A stretch of 64,000 bases of DNA. Source: Litoditis marina. Taxonomy: Eukaryota; Nematoda; Chromadorea; Rhabditida; Rhabditidae. The translations under genes and the position numbers were made by a program. Location: positions 7,941,804 to 8,005,803 of the forward strand of contig OZ038437.1 of the NCBI GenBank assembly GCA_964036275.1, read 5' to 3'. The first letter of the stretch is position 1; every line of letters starts with the position of its first letter. The notes beneath the pieces were generated by a model that had not been told where the DNA came from, did not search any database, and saw only the letters and a program-made list of their open reading frames with translations. Positions 37,374 through 50,100 of the stretch are shown here, one piece after another.

Positions 37374-37752
37374 TATAGTCGTCGCCAACGAAAAGGCGGA
37401 AGTGAACTGTATATCTCACTTTCCGCTGTGTACAGACCCATCTCAGAACAAGCGTCTTTGCAAAACAGTAAATTACTGTTTATACAGCGTGGCTGTCATA
37501 TATATATTGATTTTCCCCTCGTAGTCTGACGTCTCTTCGGGGCACACTATGTCTTTAGATTTGTTGCAATACAGGTTCGACCAAACGCGAATTTGTAATT
37601 AACAGCCTATGGTCTGAGATATCCTCGATTCCAAAATTCCAAAGTCACCCGGTTATGTGCTCTAATACCGCAGTGGTTAGCGCCCAGCTATGAACCTCGC
37701 AGGTTCGATTCCGGGGAGAGACAGAAATTTTTACATTTGGCACTCACTATAC
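37374..37752 (+). mobile_element. tRNA-like element with nested insertion
   Basis: Starts TATAGTCGTCGCCAACG and ends GGCACTCACTATA like the other copies, with A-box (AATACCGCAGTGG) and B-box (GGTTCGATTCC) intact. 37440-37625 is foreign: it is an inverted copy of the dispersed repeat seen at 1000-1140 and splits the 5' part. Confidence 0.8.
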
Positions 37753-38042
37753 TACCGGCCAAGAAGAAGTTTTGACGATAATGTTATATGTATGGTGATC
37801 ACCACCCTAAAACGATGCGAAGTGAATCAACAAATATGTAAATACATTTGCTCAGCCAAAAAATACATTTGCTCAGCCAAAAACGCTGAGCACATGCTTC
37901 CCCATACATTCGTTTTCTTATTCGTTGAGAAAGTGCCCTTCAAATTTTCATCATTTCCGATCTCATAAAAACATTAATGACGCAAAAAATCAGAAAATAT
38001 GAGCTTGAATCATTTTGAGTCATCTCTTGCGCATACCATGAC

Positions 38043-38069
38043 GTCTTAATTAATTTCGCGGCGCTATAA
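38043..38069 (+). promoter_or_regulatory. Putative core promoter of the paralogue
   Basis: GTCTTAATTAATTTCGC followed by GCGC and TATAA, ending 44 bp before the start codon at 38113. It matches 24434-24460 in sequence and spacing. Confidence 0.6.
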
Positions 38070-38112
38070 CAGCGAGCCGATCTTCTAGCAAATCACTTCT
38101 TTTCAAACCACC

Positions 38113-41100
38113 ATGTCTATTCTAAGGATAGCTGTTGTTGGTAAGGTTTTTTTGTCTATTGGATATTATTTTATATTTCTCACAATGTTGCTAAGATCTA
38201 TCGAGTTTGTTCTGAGTCTGAGTTGGGTTCGGGTTGACCATTGCGGATTCGTTTAGCTTCTAAGTAACCGAAAAGCACTGATACAACACATTTTTAGTCT
38301 CTCATAATCTCACTGGTTAAAACCAAGTTCTACTTATATAAAATTCAACTACTACGTTAATTCTGAGTTTCACTGTAGAAAACATAACAGCCAGCAAACA
38401 GTATGCTGTCCATGTAGATCAAATACCTCTTTTAATTACCCATCCAAGGAGAAACTGTCAAATATGAATGATGGGAACAGAGTCCGTCTGACACTCGACT
38501 CTTGATAATATTTCTCCTCATTCGGTTATTCTAATACTATTTGTGATCATCATCCAGATCCAGTAGAGCCGCGCGGCGTAAGTTCAGAACTTTTAGAGTT
38601 CAATAGAATGAGAAATGTTTCGGGCAACACATCATATCACAAGATACTTAGACCAAACTCGGTCCCGTGACTGCTCCATGCAGTTCGGAAGATACGCTAG
38701 TTGGGCGCGATTAAAGAAGGACGATCATGTGGACCAATCCCGTGTCAACGGTCCTTTAAACTGCAATTGAAAAATGTATTGCAGTTTAAAAGACTGAAGC
38801 GTTGCGATTGGACCACATAACCGTCCTACTTCAAGCTCGACTCGCATATCGAAGAGAGACGGCCGTAAACGTTGGTAAAATCTCAAATCCCAGTCGCGCC
38901 TCTTGCTCCGCTCGGAATTAGGCATAAGTGTTTGTGCCGTTTCCGAGCACCGAAACCTTTGACCACTGTTTCAACTGGGTCCGAAACCTAACCGACACAG
39001 GTTTTGGTGACAATATTACTTCATTCCCAGGTTTTCTGCTGGTTGGAACTGCTATTTGTTTCAAATGTCGCACCGAAACTGGCGAATGTGAAACTGGCAC
39101 TGACGGTGCTTGTTTCATCCGCTTCTCACTGACAACACGTCGATGCAGCATAGGTTGCTTCCCTACAAAGGCGGTTCCCACAATCGATCTAGACAAGGTG
39201 AGCAATCTGTATATAGTGGGGGCCAAATTTATAAATTTCTGTCTCTCGCCGGAATCGAACTGCAAGCAAAAGATTCGTAGTAGGGCGCTAACCATTGCGC
39301 CACTAGAGTACATAGAGTACAAACTTTGGCATGGAAGACATGTGTGCGTACAGAGCGGAAAGTGAGATATACAGTACCTTCCCGTGTTTCCGTTGGCGAC
39401 GACTATAGTCTCTCTCATTTCTGGCTACAGTATGATTTTAGTATTTTCGGTCTGCTTAAATTACGTGGCAGTTAAAAGAGCTGTTAAAAAATTTTGTCTG
39501 TTCTGGTTTACTATTGAAAAAAGTGTCAATTCTTGAAAGAAGTTGAGGTTGGCATTATAAAACAACCATTGGAATCTTCACAGGTCTACTGGATCTCTCT
39601 CAGCAGAAATGATCTGAACTAGAATAAAACTTCAGTTTTGGCTCTTTCCAATCGTAATTCTCAAAATACGTCAAATTTTGTGCTGGTCATATTCTAGGTA
39701 TACTAAACTATTGAATTTATCTGTTTTCGATAAAGATAACCAAAAATAAAATCATGCAAACAACATTGTAATAGCCAATTTGCGTGTTCGAAAATCCAGG
39801 AAGTAGATCATGAAAAAGCGAAACGGGAAAATAGAATCGAGAAGTAAGTTATCTTCTCTGGTAGTTATTCAGTAACACATCAATATTAACTTCAGATTGT
39901 GATTGTATTTTCCCCATTCAACTATTCTTTTTTTTCCAGAAAGCTCCGTGCGAGTGGACTTCGGAACACGTTCAATGTGCCTGTTTCACTGAAGGGTGCA
40001 ACATGAATACTAGCTCAATAGTAGGTTCCATTCGAATAGTTGTCTTCAGAAACGTTTTGCCAAATTTCTCCCATTGGCCAACTACCAAAGCGAGGGAGCA
40101 TGCGGTGAATTCTATATCTAACCGGGTTTTTAGGTAACCTAACCCTTTTTTGGTAACCTGTTTTTCAGGTTACCTCAGTAGGTAACCGGTTGGTAACCTA
40201 AAATGTAAAACCGGTTACCTGTTTTTCTAACGCAAAATGTGGTTTTCACCGTCAGTTTGAACGGTAACCGGATTTTAGTTTCAGGTTACTTCCAGGTTAC
40301 CTACCGAGGTGACCTGAAAAATGGGTTACCAAAAAAGGGTTAGGTTACCTAAAAACCCGGTTAGTTGTAGAATTGGCCGGAGCATGCAGGTCAATGAGGT
40401 TGCAGACAGGCTAAGACACGCTGCGTCTCTGTGACTTGCACAGTCTCTCGTTGAAGCCGCAACAAAAATGACCAGATGGCTAGGTTTTGTCTACTCAGAA
40501 ATTTTTTCGCCATTCTGCAATTAGCAAACTACGAAAGTGAGATAGCATGAAGGTGAATGAGGACGCAGACAGTCCAGACAAGTCAAGACAGTCTGCTTCT
40601 CTCTGACCTGCAAAGTCTCTCGCTGAAGCCGCAACAAAAATAACCAATTGGCTAGGCATTTTTTAAGTCAACCCACCGACACTGTGGCAGCTTGTTGATC
40701 AAATTTCGCGTACATGTGTTTTAGTGAAAACACAGGCATTCTTTTGAGTCTAGGTCATTAGCGCAGGTCCAGATTGCGCAAAGCACCAGGGGTTATGAAA
40801 GAGGCCATATAGGCAGGTTGCCAAAAATATTTACTCACAGGGGTAACATGAGAGGACGCAAAAAAGTCTAAGCAACACGACCGCGGTTGACCCCCCAATG
40901 GGAAGGCTGCGCGCAATATACTACCGCGGGTCTGAGGATCGGCACTTTTGCATTTCACATGATTTTGTATAGGGTTTTCACTAAGTTGAAACTTCCAGTA
41001 ACACGGACTGAGGTTCGGATGAGTAACATGTTCAGTTTCAACTCTCTTAAACACATTTGTTTATTTCAAAGTATGTCACCTACTACTGTGTAATCTCGTA

Positions 41101-44100
41101 CCTTTCCGACATGTTTTGACAAAGTAGTTGTTAGGATGGTTTCGAATCTCTCGAATCTGTTTTCTGTGTATTTCACTTTTCACTTTTTTTTTCACGATTT
41201 TTCGAATAAAAATGGAGGTTTTCGGTGGGATATTTTCTTTAAACGTCTACGCAGTCCGCAGACATATATGATGTAGGTTGTAGGAAACCCTTATAGTTCG
41301 TTTCACCAATCGATGACTTTCTACAGTAATCTTTCAAAAATTCAAACGCATTTATCTAATCAACAAACAGAATTTTAGATTCACTGTTCTGTATGACTGT
41401 AGTACCCAAAGTGGAAAACGAAATCACAAAGTTTGAACTATGTACAACACCTACAATAGGGTTGTTAAAGCCAAACTCGAATTTCGAAAAAACTCGAAAT
41501 AACTCGAAATTTCGAGTTTCGAGTTCGACTCGAAACTCGAAAAACTCGAAATCTCCAAAACTCGAGTAACTCGAAACTCGAAAAACTCGGTTTTTCTCCA
41601 AACTCGAAAAACTCGAAACTCGAAAAACTCGAAATTTTTGAAACTCGAAAAGTTCGAGTTTTCGAGTTTCGAGTTTGGCCTCGTCCCAAGTCAGAAATAT
41701 TGGACGAATGAGCGTTTCACAGCACTTTTTTTGCTATTTCAAACATAAAATGCTTCTTTTTTCACGATTCTCGCATAATAACGAGAAAAAAATCGAATTT
41801 CTCGAAAAATTATTATTTGTTCAGCTCGATAAAATCCTAAAACTTAACGACCAAACTCGAAACTCGAAAATCGAGTTTTTCGAGTTCAACTCGAAACTCG
41901 AAAACTCGGTTTTTTTTAAAACGCTGAAAACTCGAACTCGAAAAACTCGAAATTCCCAAAACTCGAATAACTCGAAACTCGAAAAACTCGTTTTTTCCCA
42001 AAACTCGAAAAACTCGAAACTCGAAAACTCGAAATTTCAAACTCGATTAACAACCCTAACCTACAAGATATGATAAATTCACCTAAAAGTTGTATTATCT
42101 TACTGTAGAGGGCTATTGTTTCGTGAAACAGACTATATTATAGGGAGTGCCACATTTATAAATGTTGGTCTCTCATCAGAATTGAATCTACGCGCCAAAA
42201 ATTGGTAGCTGGGCGCTAACCTGAACGCTACGAGAGTAGATAATTAACAAGCGTCAGCATCGAAGACATGTGTCCGTACACAGCGGAAATCAATATATAC
42301 AGTACTCTCTCGCTCTTCTGTTGGCGACGACTATAATTTTCACTGTTTTAGTATCGCCTACCTGAAAGTCTACAGTACTGCATTGAGGAGTTCCAAGGTA
42401 AGTCTGAGTACGTATGCCAGAAGATCCCGGCACCTTCATCCCATCCTGCGTCTCCTCAAACACACGCTATTTCTCTGCTCTTACATCCCGCCGAAATGTT
42501 AGAGACAAGAAATAGTGAGGCAGAACGAGAGACGCAGGATGGGATGAAGGTGCCGGGATCTTCTAGCATACGTACTCAGATGTGAGGTTCGACTTGTAGT
42601 TTTATCTACACATGCAACATACATAATCATAACGATTTGCGCCAATTTCATGTGATTGGCCAGCTACTAAAGCGGGAGAGCACGCAGGTCAATGAGGTCG
42701 CAGATATCTGAGTTTCTCTGACCTTCATACTTTCTTGTCTTGGCTGAGATTTGTCTGAGTCAACAATTGAGACTGAAAATTACTCACCATTCCCAGCCAA
42801 TTGGCCAGCCACTGTTTTATTGGCTACACGAGAGAGTGTGCGGGTCAGAGAGACGCAGACTGTCCTAGCCTGTCTGCGCGCCATTGACCTGCATGCTCTC
42901 TCGTTCTTGTAGCTGGCCAATTGCAGAAAACCGGCGCTAATCGTTCTGAGTAGTACGATAAAACTACAAACACAGCTCGATAGCTCAAGATGTGCATCAT
43001 AGGTTCTCTGAAAACACGACAGGCCACAGACAGAACATTTTGAGCATGAATTTCTCCAAATGTGCGATTCAAGTCGGTTCCTGAAAAGCCTCACTACAAA
43101 AGAAGATAAAGTAGCATGAATTTCAGTATAAAAGATAATAGACGTAAAGATAAATATAAAACATACCAAATAAAAGCTTGAAAAAAAATGCCGAATTGAC
43201 AGCAGCTCATCGCTGCTCATTCATACACTTTTATCAGTTTTATCGGAAAATTTCACAATTTTCAAGTTCGAAACACATCCCCAATAGTCAGAAAGCTGCT
43301 ATAACCTACATCTAGTTAGACGCGTTGCGTGTCGCGCGGAATTGTCATGTGAATGTCACGTGGACTGATCCAACTAATATTCGAGTTATTTGTGCTCTTT
43401 CATCCCAAGACAGTTGAAAGAAGCCCAAAACAAAACCGTTGCTTAAGTTGTGTTCTGGTCCTTCAAGTGATCTATTTAGACTCGAGTGAAGAGACATACG
43501 ATTACTCGCACGGAAGCTGGACAGCTTTGAGTGAAGAAGATCTCTCGAGAAAAGGTACAACACAGCAAAGGCTACAGTATTAGTCAATTGCAGAGTCACG
43601 TGAAACATGTTTAACACAGCAGAACTCAGAAACGTGCAATAACATAGTGCACGACTCCTCATTAGAATGCATACTTCACGTGACTATCCAATTTACTCCC
43701 AGTAGGGTCTACCTCTGCTGGAAACTCGTGAACACAAACCAAAATTTATAAAATATACGCCTCATGTGCGACTCGAACCGGGCCCGAAAATTTGATAGAC
43801 GCGGTTGCTAGCCACAAGACCAACTTGGCATGTACCAGCGTGGTGCTTGCCGACGAATCGTACATAAGTGTTTTAGTTTTTACACAGCACAAAGTGAGAT
43901 ATACAGTATACCCCGCCTTTCTTTATGCGAAGCTATGTGTTCGACCTATACGTAATTGCCTGATCTCCGTAGTAGTTTGATCTTGATACACCACAATTTA
44001 CGAATTTCGAACGAAACAGGATCAAACTACAAATACAGCGAGATTGAACAAATAATCGTCTGGGTTTGCATCCGGAAGAGCGAGTTCTATAGAAATCTCA

Positions 44101-47100
44101 CCCTCATGATAAGTTCATATGATCTTAAGAAATTCATGATCATCATAATAAACTTCTCTCAAGCTTTTGATGTTGTAGTGTAGAAAACGAGAAATTGAAG
44201 CTGAAGCGAAAACGAGAAATTTTCAAGGGAAGCTCGAGACGCGAGAGCCTTTTAATGAGTAGAAACTACAAGATTTTCAAAGGATTTCTACCGCACCAGT
44301 AAAAAGAATACTTTATTCTGGAATTATTATCGCTTACAACCGAGCGACAAATTTCCGAGTGGTCGAGTACCAGAAAGAATAGAGTTCCCGAGTTAGACAT
44401 AACTCATGCAAGTTATGCGCAACTTGAATTTTTCAGTCGAGTCACTTAGACCCTATAACTATAATGGAAGTGAATATTCACAGGTGTAAAAACATCGACA
44501 GATTGCACTCGTCGTGTTTTAGATAAAGTTCTTAAAGGGGGGCTGAAAGAAAAGCTAGTTTAGGTACCCCGGGGTACCTAAATATAAAGTTGCGCGCGCC
44601 AAAACAAGCAAACACGTGTCAGCCGTATGCAAATTAGGTTCGTTATTTTGAATTAAAAGTTATACTAATCAGTTTCTTTTGATAAGATATTTCATATTAA
44701 CTTTCCTTTCTGTTCTCCTTCAATGCTTCTAGCGGTATTCTGCAACTGTTATGTCTTACTCATACCTAAGTCGGCGTTCATAGTGAATAAAACATAAAAC
44801 ACATTTAAAAAAACATCTCTCTTTCTCTTCAAAACTCTCTCCTATTCGCTCATTCTCTGTCTCCCTTCCATCTCTTCTCTTGTTTTCCCTTTCTCATTTT
44901 CTTTCTCATTGGAACCTCATATTTCCATCAATCTATAAATAAGCATTCACACCTATAGTCGCCATTTTCCCCATAAAGACAGCAGAGGGTTCGATTGATT
45001 GAGCGATGCGGGGCGAGCGGTCGTTGATTACTTGCCAGCAGTTGAGAGAGTGTGTAGATCAATGATACGCAGACTGGCTGGCCGCTCGCCAAACCCCGCC
45101 TCTTACAAAATCGATGGTACGGTGTCCACAACGGTTTGACAAACCCTATAGTTAAGCGTGTTCATACAAGCAAACTATTTTTTTTAAAATTACATTCGTT
45201 CTCCAGTCGTTTCATAACTTCAGTGCTGCATTCCGACGGAAGCTCGAGTTCAGAAGAAGAAGAAGAAATTGTACACGTACATCCAGTGGAACACTGGAAC
45301 TCAACAGAAGAAGTCATCTCTGAAAAAACAGACTTACAGATTGGTATGTTCGTATGGGAATATCGAAAATGACCCACTCCGTTGTAGTTCGATCTCGATT
45401 CAAGATTCAAGATTTGGGAGTAGTTTACATTTTCCCCCACCCTGGTCGAAAATGGGTTGAGAAGGGCCCGTAATACAATCGCCCCCCACCCTTGGGGGGC
45501 GATAATACACCATGCCTATTCACTGCAGGCTTGGGTTGAGTGGGGGGTAATTGTTCATCAGCCCCGGGTATGTACTATCACCCCCCATTTTGTATTGTGG
45601 GGGGTGATTGTTCATTGTCGAAGATGTACAATGTACCCCCACCCATTTACCAATTACACCCCACCTTCGCGCGATTTTTCCAGGATTTCAATTAGGTGGG
45701 GGGTAATAGTACCACGAGGGGGGGTGATTGTTGGGTGGGGGGCGATTGTACATTGTTCCCCAAGATTTATTTGATTACGTCAAATCGTTACGAATGGTGT
45801 TCCTTGACTGCCCTCCAGATATCTTTATCTCTGCATACTCGGAATATCTCTTCGCCACGGATCTTGGGGGGCCGGAGAGCAACATGGTTTCTCGTAAAGC
45901 TGCGCTATCCTACTTCTGATTGGACGCGTTGCTTGTCGCGCGGCATTGTCATGTGAATGTCACGTGGACTGATCAAATTAATATACGAGTTATTTGTGCT
46001 CGCTAATCTCAATACAGTTAAAAGCAGCCCAAAACAAAACCTCTGCTCAAGTTGTGTTCCGGTCTCCTTTAAGGGGCCGGACTCGGCCTCTTCTCACAGC
46101 TCTGTTGTAACTGCTAACCGCTCCGACAAGCTAATCACGCCAACTATTTAAAGGGGAACAGAAAGGAAGATTAATATGAAAGAGCTTATCAAGAGAAACC
46201 GATAAGTATAACTTTTAATTCAAACTAACGAACCTAATTTGCATACGGTTGACACGTATTTGCCTGTTTTGGCGTGCGCAACGCTATATTTAGGTACCCC
46301 GGGGTACCTAAACTAGCTTTCCTTTCTGCTTCCCTTTCATATCCCCTTTATCTCGATACTATTTACTATCTCTCCAAAGCCACGGGATCAAAATACAAAC
46401 AGAGCGGGATAGGTCAACATACATTGTATGGGCTTGATTTGAGAGAATCATTAGTTTCGTGGTCTAAAGAATCATCAGAGTCAAGTCAGACTGTAACTAT
46501 ACTAGAAGTAGAGAACGTGGAAACACGATAGATCAGCAATCTTTGTTTTAAGACAAAGTCGAAAATGGTTGTCGCGTCAATTTGTGGAAAACTGACAAAA
46601 AGTTTTCGTTATAGTTTGAAATCGATGTACACCAATTTTTACACGCGTTGACCGCAAAACACGGGTTTAAACTACAAACACTGTTAACTGAACAGCATGT
46701 GTGGTGAAATCATGTTCTGAGTACGTATGCTAGATGATTCCGGATCCTTCATTTCCTCCTGCGTCTCCTCAAACATACGATATTTCTCTGCTCTTACATT
46801 CCGCCGGGATGTAAGAGACGAGAAAGAGTGAGGCAGAGCGAGAGACGCAGGATGGGATTAAGGTGTCGGGATCTTCTAGCATACGTACTCTGAAAACATC
46901 GGAACTTTTGCAGAGACGATGCTCAGAGCGAAGAGGAATGTTGTGGAGAGCTCCGATCAGAGCTCCAGTGAAGGCTCGGGCGAAGGCTCCGGCAACTCAG
47001 ACGACGAATACGATGATGACGGTATAGAATCCCTTTGTTAAACAACAACAATTATAGTGGCTGCCAATGCCAAGTTCATAGATTTCTGACTCTCGCCGGA

Positions 47101-50100
47101 ATCGAACCTGCAGGCACTAACAATTGCGCTATTAGGGCACATAACCGACGAGTCTTGGAATAGAGCGTTCTGCTACAGAACTTATGCTCGCAGGTTCGAT
47201 TCCGGCGAGAGACAGAAATTTATGAATTTGGCACCCACTATAATAGTAACTTTTCTTAGACGCAAACTCAGACGAGACTGTTACATCGACTTTGAGTGAG
47301 GGAGATGATGTAGTAGAACACAAGGAGAACGAGAATGGTACGTTTACTTTCTTCCATCAGCCAAACATGTGAATTGATACAATTCCAACTATGTTGTGAT
47401 CTCACGTACATATCAGACAGAACCTGGGGTAATTGGAGGGGAACATAAGGGGGCGGGGATTATTGGCTCAGGTTTGGCTCGAAGAATCAATTCCACGCGC
47501 AATTTCTGAGTTACGCGGAAAAACTGCGGTTTACAGTACCAGATTTTTCACGGCTAAGGCTCATTAGAATTGTCATGGATAGCAGAAGTGATAAATTCGG
47601 GATTGAATATTAGTGGAGCATACTAAATCTACAGAGATTTCGTTTTTACTGAACACACGACATTTTGGAAACAAACACGATTTTACCCTAATCGAAAATG
47701 TTCATTTGTGTGTCATGAAGATTTCTATGAAATTGTCTGAAGACGACAACAACATAACTCACTGGATACAATTGACTTTAGGACTTTATTGACTTTATGA
47801 TTTATTCTGTTAACATTTTTGGTTTACGTGTTATTATGAAACTGCATAACCGCTGGCAAAGATTTGCAGTTGTTCGAAAAACTATAAAGGTGTGAAAAAA
47901 TGCCTGGAATATTCATTGGCACGCTGCCAAGTCTCAGTGGGACTGTATAGTCGTTGCCAACGGAAAGGCGGGAGGGTACTGTATATCTCACTTTCCGCTG
48001 TGTACGCACACATCTCTTCGATTCCAAAGCTTGCCGGTTATGTGCTCTAATAGCGCAGTGGTTAGCGCCCTGTTACGAAACTTTTGCTCGCAGGTTCGAT
48101 TCCGGCGAGAGACAGTAATTTATAGATTTGGCACTCACTATACTGCTGACTTTCAAGATATATTTTCAGGCTTGGATTCGAACGAAGAGAGTGAAGAGAG
48201 TGAAGAACATATCGTCGAGATCCCTTCACCGGAGAGTGGTATGTTATAGGATTTGTCAAACCGTTGTGGACACCGTACCATCAATTTTGTACGGGACGAT
48301 GTTTGGCGAGCGGCCAGTTCGTCTACGTATCATTGATCTACTCACTCTCTCAACTGCTAGCAGATAATCAACGACCGCTCGCCCCGCTTCGCTTTATCAA
48401 TTGAGCCCTCTGCTGTCTTCATGGGGATAATGGCGACTATATTGTTTCGGTCCAAAGAAAAATCCCACCAATTTTTGTTGACGGCACAATGTTTAGTTAT
48501 ACTCTGCTTCACCAATCGATGTTCTTCTACAGTAATTCATAGACTATTCAGGAGGCGCTCTCTGATTAGTTTATCATAGTTTTGTTCTCGACTTTGCAGA
48601 GTTTGTAGTGATAAACATGCAGAAGACACTACCAAACTTTGAGAAAACCCAAAATGGCCAATATACCTAATTTTGATCTGGAAGTTTCGGCAGATTACTG
48701 TAGAGGGTTATGAGTGGGTGGAACAAGCTATATCTTCTTCCAGAGCATGCATGTATGGTGTATGTTAATCTCTGTTATTTATAGTTTGATTTCGCTGCGT
48801 TTGTAGTTTGATCTTTGAACTTTGATCCCGTTGCTTTTGGGTTCAAATTCTTGAATTACGGCGTGATTTGAGATTGAACTATAATACAACGATGATTTGA
48901 TTACCTTCTAAAATTTCATTCACTATACTAAAAAATCTAATTATCACCTGACCGACTTTCCATTTTGTTTTATAAGACGGAACAGGCGTATTAGGCAACA
49001 CTCCCTAAAAACTTTTTTAAAACTTATTTTAAAAATTTCAGTGGACGGCTTGAACCAAACCGTGCAGTCCGAGACTCAAGAATCAGACAAACAAGGTAAT
49101 TATTTTCCTTTGCGAAGTCCAGATAGAGCAGCTTGAAACTAGATAAATGTGAGGACTCACCCTAGAACCACTCACATAACTGTGACCGGACAAAGCATAA
49201 GATAGTTCCATGTGTAGTACAAAAGTTGCCAGAATGAGTGAAAATCGTTCGAAATTGAACGATAGTAACGCAATACACAGACACAGTTTGGTATGAGTCT
49301 CCAAAACGTATAGGATTTGTCAAACCGGACACCGTACCATTGTCTAAGTACGGGGCGGGGTTTGAAGAGACCAGCCAGTCTGCGTATCATTGATCTACAC
49401 AATCTCTCAACCGCTGGCAAATAATCAACGACCGCTCGCACCGCACTCAGAACGATTAGCGCCAATTTTGTGTCATTGGCCAGCTACAAAAGCGAGAGAG
49501 CATGCAGGTCATTGAGACAGCAAAAACCTGCGTCTCCGCGATTTGCACACTCTCTCGTCGAGACCGCTACAAAAGTGGCTGGGAATTGTCTGAGCATCGC
49601 TCAATCAATCTAACTCTCTGCGTCTTTATAGGAAAATAGCGACTATAAATAATTCAGGACACAAATTTTACGACCAGTTTTCAGTGCCCTCCACTCTAGT
49701 TGAACTGCCCGAGAGCCCGAAACCTGAAGAGACCAATTCAAACAACGGTAACCTTTTTACATAAATCGACATATTATACAGAATTATTCCTTAGAAATAT
49801 GTTAAACACATCTCCATATTAGAATATCAACCAAAGTGTATAATATGGTTCAAACGTACACGTTTGGACTTTTGTCGCTTGGTTAGTGACAAATGCAATC
49901 TTTCAAAATAACTAACCCTACAAAACAATCTACTGTCCTACTTTTTCGGGTAACCTGATACTCAATCCTTTTTCATTATCTGATTATTTGCAATCGACTA
50001 TGACATGAGAGCCCTGCTAGACCTGATCCCCCTGCCCTAAGGTTACCTTTTGGGGTAGTTTTTCGAATAACCGGAACAACCGGTTACCCGAAAATGTTAG

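Noticed and set aside
38918..39418. 166-codon minus-strand frame
   Set aside because: Shadow of the cysteine exon of the paralogue and of the tRNA-like element; no domain.
48030..48120. A true tRNA gene
   Set aside because: A-box and B-box are present, but the acceptor stem does not pair and the same sequence recurs as a bounded ~200-bp element. It is a tRNA-like repeat.
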